Shown one piece after another: positions 49,142-61,100 of a stretch of 64,000 nt of DNA (positions are counted from its first letter, which is position 1; each line of letters opens with the position of its first letter). Below the pieces are notes generated by a model. That model was given only the letters and a program-made list of their open reading frames with translations. It did no database searches and was not told the DNA's origin. The stretch lies in assembly GCF_965638725.1 (NCBI RefSeq), contig NC_134963.1:1247501-1311500 (forward strand), in the 5' to 3' direction. A program made the translations under genes and the position numbers. The DNA is from Aptenodytes patagonicus. Its lineage: Eukaryota; Chordata; Aves; Sphenisciformes; Spheniscidae.

Positions 49142-52100
49142 CTTTTGAAAGTATTGAGAACAAAAAAGCAAAAATTAACAAGCAGAAAGCTAACTGCTAA
49201 ATGCAAGATCAGAAAATTACTTTTCTGATTCTCGATACCTACTCCAAGACTATCTAAGCTATAGCTGTATACAAGAGAAAGGAGTCTACAGGAAGCTTAG
49301 GAATTGTCTTTCTTTAGTTTAAGAGCAAAACAAATAGAATATGCTTAATTAAAAAATAAGGGCCAACAATGCAGCAGCTCCTTTGCTGCACATACTCATT
49401 ACCAGGGATGATGCAACACTGTTTCCTCAGTAAAGGCACTTGGTGACTTGCAACCTGATGACCGTGCTACTCTTGCAGGTATAAAAGACAACACGGGAGG
49501 TAGTGAGGAAAGCAGCACAGAGAAATAACTAGATAAACACATTATGACTTTAGTGAGACACCAGCTTAGCAAAGCAACTAGTCTGGTAGTACAGGATCAC
49601 AGAACATTATCACAAGCTTACTCCCCTCAAACATCAACTGAGGTGATAATAGCAGCTCAGTTCTCCTAATAACCTGAACTCCCTGTCTTCCTGAAGTTGT
49701 AGCTTTCCTGCTCAGAATCTCATGTGCAACCTTGTAAGAGAAGATCTGAAAACATGTTTTTGGCAGAATGAACTTCCTCTGTAGAGGTTTCTTACTAACA
49801 CACTGCTTGGGCTCCTATCACGAGCAGCCTTTTTTATGCTGTGAAGAGACAGAACACCAGCTTTTCCACCAGCAAGAACAACTAGAAATAGCTGTTTCTG
49901 GTTTGTTCTGCTGTGTATGATTTAGGATGGACATTTTGTCTAGTTTATTGTAAAGGCTTCTTTCCCTCTTTCATTACCATATAAGCAAGCACTTACAATG
50001 ACAGAACATCCTACTGTCCTAAATATAGTCCCAATAAGAGGAAGAGAATTCATTGTACAAATCCTTTTTTTCTTAGGCTGGCAGCTGTTTTCTTGGAAAC
50101 ATTTTTAACATTATTTAATACAGTTGAAAATAACAGGTCATACTTTAATTGCCGGAGACAGCTGTTCAGATTTTTTAAAGGCTCCTTGCTCACAGCTGTT
50201 GATGGTTTCAACAGTTCTTCCAGCAAGGCAGCAGGCACTGGACAATCAGGAATCTTGACTGGAGTCACAGGATTTGAAGAGTTATTCTCTCCTTTCAGTT
50301 CCTTCCTCTGGTTAAAGGAAAAAAAAAAGAGCCAGAAATACAATTAAGTTATTTCATCAATGTCATTTTTACCACACAGAAAGTCTCACATCACACTACT
50401 TGTACATATCTGCATTATAAAGCAGGAATCAGAAGCACATTCGTAAGTCTCATGGGTCACAAGCAAAAGTTCCTAACCTAATGTCATCTGCTAGCCATGC
50501 TCATAAGTAAACAAACAGCATCTAGAAGGACCTACTCAAGAACTCGCCCTACTAAAGAAATCAAACAGGAAGGATTTAAAGCAGATGACTTGGATCTTCA
50601 CAACAAATTTTAATAACTTTCTTTCAGTATAGTTAAGAGAACAATTCAGAAAAAAAAATAAATCAGTTAAGTACAATCAAAGAAATCCTTTTGGAAATTC
50701 TGGAACCTGCAGGATGAGGTATCAGGACCAATGTCTAAAAGAATGAAATGGACACTTCCATACGAAATCCTGTCTCACTAAGTGAGAGAATTACTTCAGG
50801 GAGGGAAAGAGCAAAAGACCTACTATTACCGCATTTTCTGTGTACTAGTAGCAAATCAGAAAACTCAAAGAAACCACTAATAGTTACCTTTTGAAATTGT
50901 GGAATGATGAAAAACTAGACAGTATGGAGACGACAGCCACATGAACATTAAGAAGGTATTAACTATAAGAAGGTATTAACTCCATATTTGCTCATGATTC
51001 ATTATTTAAGTGCTACCTTTTTGCTTTATTATTATAAATCAAAATGTAAAAGTATGACAATAGCTAAACACAAAGATCTCTGAAGTAAAACGTGGGAAGT
51101 CAAGATCAGTAGTTACTTTTGCCTGCAAGTCTTCTTGTATTTATCATTTAAATATCAGAATATCAGTTAAGTCTGTATCACAGGCAGGCATTTCAGTTCA
51201 GAGTTCTCACCAGGTTTCCTGCAGTGGAGTATTTTCTGGTACTTTAAGAGCATTAGCGGAGTATTTTCTGGTACCCTAAAACATATATTCTTCCTATTTA
51301 AATACCTTCTTCATCTTGCCATGCTTCAGGTCCAACTTCAGTTGCTGGTTCTGCTGCAGCAGCGACTTCATGCTGTTCTTCAGTTCAGTCACTTTAGCCT
51401 GCAGCATAAACTTATCCTTCTGAGTCACTGACAGGTCTTCCCTCACCGTTTCCAACTCGGTCTTGATATTCTAAATGGGAAGAGAAGAGAATCAACGTGA
51501 TACAGGGAAACAGTATAAAAATTCCATCCAACTAATGTTTTTATCATTTTTTTTAGTTTCCAGGAGAAACTAAAAAAAGAAACAACACATAACACTGCTA
51601 TTTGAAACCAATTTGCCCTGGCAGAAAACCAGAAATTAGATTAAAAAAAGTCAGTAGCCTATTTTAATGGCATAAGGTCAAGGAAATAAGAAGCTAACAG
51701 CACAGTCAAAGTAAAATTGAGAAAAGTAAAGATGCTGCAAACATATAGTGAATAAATTTTAATGAATAAAAATTTATAAAAAAAAGTATCAGAAAAGTAT
51801 CAGAAAAGTATCAGTATAAGTATGCTTTTAAACAATAAAAATATTGTTTTAATTATCCCCCTCCAACAATACCAGTTATCCATCAGAATCTCCATCGGCT
51901 AGATTAAATACCTGCAAGACAACTTGTATCCCTTCTAACTCCTTGTGGCTGCGCTGTTCACTCATATCCAACTGCTGCTTAAGTGTTTCAATTTCTCTTT
52001 CTTTTCGTTCTACTTCCCACTTGAAGTTTTCCACCTATGGGGGGGGCGGAGGAGGGGAAGTATCTTTAGAATTATTTATAGGTGCAATCAACCACAAAAT

Positions 52101-55100
52101 CTGAAATATATTATTATGTCTCATGAACCCTTCGTGGTTCTAAGAAAACCTAGCAAAACTTTATTAAAAATGCTGAATTAAAAGACAAATGAAGTCATAC
52201 AATCCATCATAAATAAGGATAAACACAGTAAATGTGCAGTTTTTACCTCTTGGCTTACTACAGGCTGTTCACTAAGCTTGTCATCCAGGTTTTTCTGCAG
52301 AAGTTGGAGCTGAGACCTAGCTTCTGCCAGCTCTTGCTGAAACTGTGATACCTCCTGGGAATGTTTTTCACCCTCTACCCTGCACAGCAGGATTAACAGA
52401 CACAGCAGTTATTCAATCTATCCTTTAAAACAAGTAGTTCACTGGGTTAGCTATGTAACCATAAATGACATGACAGTGCATGGAACCTGGTTAATTATAG
52501 CTTTGACTGAAGGCTTTGCCAACACGTTCACAGCAAGAGTTAAATCACAAAAAGATTTTATACGAGACAGATGCATGAATATATCATTAAATATTGAAAA
52601 AAAAAAAATTCCTTGAGCACTGGTAATAGTCCAGTTACAAACAATAGATTATGCAGTAAAAAAACCCCCAAAACCCCAAAACAAAAACCAAAAAACCTGT
52701 CAGCAATTTTGCTTTTGTTTGAGGAGGAATAGGGTTAACCTTATATCCATTCTCATGTAGGTCTGATATTTTCTTAGATTATAAGAAATTATCTTCTATA
52801 CAAGAAAACAAATTGAATTTGAATATATTGTGGAACATATTCAAACAATCAAATTCATCCTCTATGTAGTTCCTCAGGGATGTGAAAGAGAGAATAATAA
52901 TAGGATGTATATGAAGTGTTAATCCTTACTAGTAACATGAAATAGTAGAAATCTGTGTTGAAACTGTAAAAAAAGCAGATGGTGAAGCCTAAATAAAGCG
53001 CACTTCAGGTCTAACTGAATTACAAAGAGACGGAAAAATGCAAGTATTCGCCTAGACTCCAAACATGCATCTTCGGTCAGGCTCAGCTGGGGTACATTTC
53101 AACATAATCCACTCCAGAGTGGCAAAACCAAAAATTCACTAATGTATGGCTTTTTCAGAGGATTTGTTTTATTTACTACTCTCTAAGAACTTGGACATTT
53201 ACTTACTGCAGTTTGTCCACTTCAACCTGAAGGGCTTGGACAAGCAGTTCTTTGGCATGTAGCTCTTTCTTGATTTCACTGAGCTCAAGCGCAGCAGCTC
53301 TGTAATGACGGCGGTTATGTGCTGCATCTGTTTTGGCTGCTGCTTCCTACAAGAAAAAAAAAGATGCAATTTTTCTTTGTTTTATCACTGTAGGTGAATC
53401 ATAAAGGGAGCTAGACTAAAAGGGTACAAAACAAATCAAGAAGGAAGTTGTGCAGCTGTTAACACTTCTCTTTTTGTCTAAAAAAACTATTATTAGTGCT
53501 GTTATCTTTATTAATGCTAATGGCTGTTAATAACGATATATAATGGAAGAAGCATGTTTGCCAGACTGCTTCTTCGCTGTGAATTTTGGATGAAGTATCA
53601 TCACTTCAGGAAGTGTCCCATGCATTACAAGTCATAATGGAACTTTCCAGGTAGTCAATGAGTATGCTTAACACAGGGCACAACAGAAAAGATATCAACT
53701 GATCTTTCAGTCACTGGCCATCATGACAGAGACCCTGCAGGAAGCAGTATGTTACAAAGCATAGATTTTGTTTCAAGCTACTTTTCAAATACTTCACATT
53801 TAAATCACCTTTTAAGTAAATAAAACAAAAGATGAGCCATTACCTGCTTCTTAAGGTCTTTAACTTTTGACTTTTCTTTCTCTAAGGAAGCCTGTAAAGC
53901 TTGAATAAGTTGTTGCACTTGCTGATCCTCTTCCTCTTTCTGCTTTAGGACTGCCTGAACCTGTATTACACCACAAAAACAAACGCATATTTTGTGCGGG
54001 CTCACTGGAAGGCCAGAAATGCCAGCAGAGGAAATAGAAACACGAGCCAATGCAGGGATTGCAAAACTTCTCTCTGCTGTTCACTGATAACTCTTCCCTC
54101 ATGGTACCCTTCAACCTTAAAAGTAGCGATGGTTAAAGAGTAGCTCATTGCCTATATTCCCATTTGCTTATACCCCACGAATATATTACTGTTGGCATAA
54201 AAATCATTCATCTCAATGAATCCGTAATGTAACAGTTCATATGTTCCAACTAACTTAAGTGAGCCACACTTTGACTATTGCCAGTATTTTAGTGTGATTT
54301 GGTTTTTTCCAAAAGAAACAGCTCTGTTTAGTGCAAAGTCTTATTTCTGATCTCTTGTTTAGCCCCCTGTATTACTGCTATTAAGCAACACACGGGAAGA
54401 CCCAGATCTGGAGAAAATGCACCAACTTTGTTTCATATGAGTGAAGATGTCTACATCCTGTTATCAGAAACATGAGCTAATTCCTTTCTGAAGATATTAT
54501 ATCAAGAGGTCAAATACCTGTAGATTCAGTTGTACCAAGTCTGTCTCTCTTTTTGCTAATGCTGTTTCGAGGATATTGTTGTGCTCCCGCAAAGCAGCGC
54601 TGGACTGACTAAGGCCTGCAAGTTTTCCACGTTCATGCTCCAGTTCAAGGGCCAATTTCTTATTAATTTCTTCTAAACGTTTTATCTTCCTCCTGAAGCC
54701 TCTAGATTCCTGAAGCTGTAGCCAAAGAAAAAAACAAATCAAACAAACACCACCAAACAACTCCAGATTACTACCACAAAAAAGTTGTGAGCTAAACTCA
54801 TTAAATGTCTTGCTTTCTCAGAGCGGGATTTCTTTTTGTTTTTTTTCTTTTTTAAATGAACACTTCAAAATAAATTCAGCTAGGTATTTTTTCCTTTTGG
54901 CTAAAATGCTTGTTAGAAAGCAGAATCCAGGAGTACTGTTCAGGTGCAGATCAAGAGTAGTTGATACATATTTTTTTTGTGCAACTCTACAACTGAACAC
55001 CACCACCGTGCCCTCAAAATCACTGAGCATCCATGACTCCAAATAGTTTCAAAAGGTAATGATTCATGCATCCTCACTGTCTCATGACCAGACACAGCTA

Positions 55101-58100
55101 GCATCTAATACAGGAACTACTTTTCTCTCTCATCTTCCTTCCCCCTATACGACAGATTCATGAAACCACAAAGAACCAGCACAGGGCAGCAAAATTAGCA
55201 AGTGTCACTGACATGGTGCTTCCTATCTAAGATTCTGATTTCCTGCACTGTTGGAATAAAATTATGGTACTAAAATGTCTCCCTGCCTCTCAGGCACTTT
55301 TTACTTTCACTTTCCCATCTACCATGCAAATTCAAGCAATCACCTCATCCTCGAGTTCCAGCACTTTCTCTCTGTATTCTTCAAGCTCCTGGCTGGTAAG
55401 TGAAATCACTTCTTGCAACTCTTTTTCCAGCATCAACTTACTGCTGCTAACAGCTTGCAATTCTGTCTCCAGAGCTTGAATCCTTTCCTAAAGACAAAGG
55501 GATCACAAGCATGATTAGTATATCGCCCATCTACAGGAGTAATTTTGTTTTTGTTAAAAAGCCTACTTCTCTAGCAAATATTAAATGAGGTGCTAGTGCT
55601 TAATGTAAAGGTCTTGCTCAGAGCTTTCGTCCCGTGCATCCAGCTACAACCTGCTGTTAGTGTACTTGATATCTTGCTCCATTGGTCCAAGGAATTGGAG
55701 CTTCTCCCAGTAAATTAATTTTCTTATCACAGGCATAACGTATACAAGTAAGTTATGGCTACCCTGAAGAACTTTTAACTGTCAATGAGAAAAAAAGCAG
55801 TAAGAGTTAGAATTCTGGAAAATCTTCAGATTCTGAGCCTTTAAAAAAAAAATATCGAACCAAAAAAACCAAACCAACAAGAAAAATTAATCAGGAAATT
55901 TAGCACTAAAACTGATCATCCTCTTGAGCTTGGATTACAATTGGTAACCTGAAAGATACAAGTAACATTAAAAAAAACCCAAACCCAACAAAAACACAAA
56001 CAAAAAACCCCCAAAACCACCAACCAAACCAAACCCTGCCAAATCACCTCTCCCAAATGTAGTTAAGGAAATTCTCAGCGCTCAGAACACTGATACTATG
56101 TTCTTATCTAGCTTTATATTCCAAATATTTTCACCACTTCAGTGTGAAATAGTATTTCAAGACTTATATTTAATAACAAGATAGCTCTGTCTTTGTACTA
56201 ACAATGTTAAAAGACACCTGCATACTTGAGCAATCTGGTTGTTTCCACCATCAGTGATTTGTGCTTTTAGTTTGCTCAACTCTCCTTCAGCAGATTCCTT
56301 TGCAGCGAGAGATTCCTGTAGCCGACGACTAAGAATGCCAACTGCATTCTCATAGGCTTTATGTTTTGCTTTCATCTCTTTCTGAGCACTCATCAGATCT
56401 GACCCTAGATGCTTCATTTTCTGTTTCTGCTCAGTAATGGCCCTGGAGTGAAAGGAAAAACAAAACGTCAGGTAAAAACAAAAACTGCCTGAAAACAGTA
56501 CTAAAAGATTCATTTTTCACATGGCACAACAAAAAACAACATCCACTTCTCCCCCTTGTCCCAGAGTCACCCATCTCATCAGAGAAAGCCATCAGGTTGG
56601 TAAGGTACAATCTGGCCCTCTGCAAGACAATACCTTGAAGACTCTTGATAACATTCTAAGAAAATACTTATGGTAATTAAGAGGTCTTTGTCAGAATTAT
56701 TAAAAGTCCAGTATGAAGGAATATATACTACTCTCTCCAAAAATAACAGAATTTAGAGTAAGAATCCAATCTAATCTGAGATCCTTGGTGGATATGTCAG
56801 CTATTATAAAAACCCTGTGATCACCAGTCGAAAAAAAAAGTGGTTCTCATTAATGCCAACATTCTAGCCAGTCAAGGCTAAAATTCAGTGACTGGTAATT
56901 AGGATTAGCTCCAATAAGTATGTTGTACGGCAGAGACTGTTGGTTAAAAGCATAAGTGAATCAGAGGAGAAGCTGCAACTACTGTGTAGCATGCAGCCAA
57001 CACTTTGCCATCTTTGTCACACTCTGTGACTCTCTGACTATTTAAAGTTCCCAAAGGAAAGACTAGGGAATAGGAAAAGTGATTGCTAAAAAGGTGAATA
57101 ACAAATGCTGTAGTTCTTTTGCCTCTGCTAAAAGAACACTTACTTTTTTGCTTCTTCTTGCATTTGTTCTACTTGTTGTTTTAGTGCCTGATTTGCCTCA
57201 GCAAGAGATGCCATTTGTTCCTTATCGAACTGCAAAGACTTAATAGGAAGGAAAAAAGTACCCATGAGAGCAAGAACAAAACCATGTTTGCTGTACGTTG
57301 GATTATAAAAGACTAAGCATGAAATTTCAAAATTGCTTCCATCTCTAAATATAAACTGCTCCAAGGTTCTTCACCTCCTTTCTCTTTCCCTTTTATTTCT
57401 TCTTTAATCCTTCCCTCTGTGGCCATCACCGTAACATGTATAAACAGAGTTCTAGTTTGGTCTTTGTTCTCAGATGGAGTTCACTTTGGGACCAAGGAAA
57501 CTGCTTCCACATCACACCTCTGCCACTCCTGTAGCGTGCTTCTCCCCACTTACTTACATGAGATGTTAACAAGCATAATGTATTTACAGAATGTTGGTAG
57601 GTATATGCTCAAATGTATAGACAATATTAAATATGTAACCAAGAACCTTAACTTGCAGGTGGTCATTCTGTTTATTTCTAAAGTTAATAGAAATAGCAAT
57701 GCATCCTGGATGTGACACTCTCAAAGTCCAAAGTTTAACACCTTCCATACCTGTAGGCGCATTTCCATATCGTCTCGTTCTTTCTGCACTGACTGCAGAT
57801 GATTTTCTATTTCCACCATCTGCTGGTGAACCTGAGATACTTCCTTCTGTAGTTTTGAACGTTCAGATTCAAGTGACTGTTTTTCAACTTGAATTTTCAG
57901 TAGCTCTCGTTTTAACTCTTTCACTTCTGAGTCCAGCCGCTTCTTTGTAGCTTTCAGTTCGCTAATCAGCTGGTCCTTAGAACTTGCATCTCTTCGATAA
58001 GCTTCCACCATTACCTTGGACACAAAAGTTTCAAGAGGGTAATGTCACCTCTGCTACAGCTTTACAAATTTAAAAGTAATTTACTATAAAGTATTTACTG

Positions 58101-61100
58101 ATATTCTTTTAGTTTGGGGGGAGGGGGGCGTCAAAGAATACAAACCAGCATCATCTTCTGTAACATATTTACTCTGGTTCAAAGACTTTTATGTAAGCTC
58201 AGATATCAAATACCACTATGTATCAGCAGTTCATAAAAAACCCTCTGAGTAAGAGTGTTTATAGCAGCATGGGATACTCTTCTTCACATTCTTTATGGAA
58301 CTGCACTAATTACGTGCCTTTTTTTTTTAAAACTAAACTAACTGTAAAAAATTCACCATCCCATGCACACAATTAATAACTTTTCCATGACAAGAGGGCT
58401 TAACTGCAACTGACAGTTTAAACAGCCTTCCCAAACTTAAACCTAAGAAGCTAAAACAACCGTTGGCATTAGGTTAATAAGCAATCAAGCAGTAAATTAA
58501 TGGTGCCACCCTATACATAAGACAAATACATGTGGAACACTAATGGCATATCAATTTCAAATTAATGTTTCAAAGCTGTGTCGATTCAGACTAAAATTTG
58601 CAATAAAGCACTTATTTTCCATCTAATTACTGAAGCAACTATCGTTTTTCAAAGCGGCAGGAAAATGACGACACTTGAAGATCTTCACGAGTGCTTTTGC
58701 AAAAGCAAACCTAGTATGAACAAACCAGAGAGAGATTTTATATGGTGGATCATTTGGCAAATGCCCTGAAGTCCAACGAAAGCATGAATTGGTTGGTGGA
58801 TCTGCTTTTACGTTAGTTACAGATAAAAATTCAACTGTATGAAAAACAGAAACTGTGTAATTATGTCACAAAATTCTTTGATACAGAAAATTGATTCAAG
58901 TTTCCTCACAAACCCCTCAGAAGTACATGACTTCACTGTAAAAAAAAAAAAAAAAAAAGAAAAAAAGAAAAAAGGTATATTCCTTGGTTTTATTTCTTTG
59001 AAATAGTTTGCTTTTGCTTACCTTCTGCTGCAGGAACTGTTCCTTCACTTTTTGAACCTGTTTTTTTAGGCTGGCATTTTCTTGTTGCAGATTTTCTATC
59101 TGCCAGAGGAAAAAAAGAGGCAAACACATTGCTTTACATGCCAAATGTCATATTCTACATTATTTCAAGCAGTGACAGTATCTTTTGCTACGCTTGTACC
59201 AATTGCCTAATTAATACGGATCTTGTTTCTCACTAGGCATCTCAATGGCACTGTTAGATAACACAACGTTTTATACAGAAATACATTCACACAGGTCACC
59301 ACATAGTGAGCCTTGACAACCCTCAGGAATGCATGAAGTCCCCTTATCCTGCCATTAAAGTTTTAGTATGCATCATTAGCGTACATATGTTGTATCCGGA
59401 TGGTGCCCATTCACACATACATGATCAAATGAAGACACCAGCTGGTTCTTTGCAGGACCCCCCCCCCCAGTCTTTATGTCAAATATATTTCCATAGTTCT
59501 TCAATACTTCTATTGGAAATACTATCAAGTCCCATTATTATCTTCAAAAGAAATCTCTAAAGATTACCAGGAACTCATAATTGCCAGTATTCAATAAGAA
59601 AGCTCTTCGATGGAGCTTCAATGCTTTGAAAGATACAGAGCATATATGACTATCAAACTAAGGTGTGAAAGGAAGAGTCACCATAATTTAAAGCAGCCAC
59701 AAAAAGAATAAGAATATGCATTAGGCTTGATCTTGTAAAATAGTTCAGTGACTAGAAAAAAGCCTCAGTTGGTATACAGCGATAAGCAAAAGCAAACCCT
59801 GGTATATTGTTTCAAGAGAAAAGGCACAATTAAACATGACCAAATTACTGCATAAAAATGATGTTTGGCCCTCAGTGCCACAGAAAAGCAGCACACTAAA
59901 AAGTTACTTCCAAAACCGTGATCTGTACTCAAAATTATTGCATTTTAAAACTGGTAGATTTTAGAAAGATGGTGGCTCTTGGAAACAGACAGAACAAGGT
60001 CAATTAACCTCAGCTTCCCATCCCATGCCACACAAATGCATAAACACATATAGATACCAAGGGATATTAAACTGTAAGCTCACCAATGATGTAACAGGAT
60101 GTAAAGTGTCAGACAGTCTACCAACAGGGAAAAATGACAGAACTGATTAAAATATTCCCACTAGCTGAATCTTGCAACTACACACGTACACAAACTCACG
60201 TGTACCAATCTCTTCTCATGTAATTGGCTCTATCCTGTGTCTGTGGCAATACTTCCCTGCAACAGTTACTTTAAATAAGATACTTGTAGGGATTCATTAC
60301 CTGGCTTGTCTTGATTGCCATTTCTTGCCTCAGTTGTTCCAAGATTTGTGATGCTACTTCTGTATCTTCTCCAAGGCGCACTGCTCCTTTGTCAAGTTGT
60401 TCTTTGCTGGCTTTTGCTGCCTGCAGAGCTACTTCCAAGACAATCTTCTCATTCTGCAAATACTGGATCATGTCATCTTTAGAAGTAGTGTCACTCTGGA
60501 ACTCTTCAAGTCTGGCCTTCAGTTCATCATACTGTGTTTGCAGGTCATCCAGGGACTGCTCTTTGGTGCGTAATGTCTCTTGGGTCAGAGTGAATTGCTT
60601 CATTAGGTCTAGGTGTTCTTGCTGTAAAGACTCAAGCTGCAGATCCCGCTGATGCAAAATCAATTTGACCTGAGAAGAAGTATTTTAAGATTAAATTCAT
60701 ACAAAATGAATGTTATCTTTGCAAATGCGCTCCAATCAAAATAAAATATTTTAACTAATATTTTAGCTTCTAGGAGAAAATAGCAGAAGGTGAAAATATT
60801 TTTTAACTTTCCTAGGCCACTTCTTCTATTTGATCTATTAATTGCATTGATTGCCTTCTGCAGCATCTGTAACTCACACGCTAAGCAACGACCAGAATGA
60901 CAAACCTAAAATATTCTTAAGTAACATTCACAGTATTCTAAATTTTTATTTGAAAAATGTGTCCACAGTAGACATACCGGGTAAATTCAGTGTTATTAAT
61001 GATAATGCCATATAATTACATGGAATATAATACTGAGCTATCACATACTTCATCTCATTCCAGCCCTTAACATGCTGCCTTTGTAATGTTACAAGGTTAA

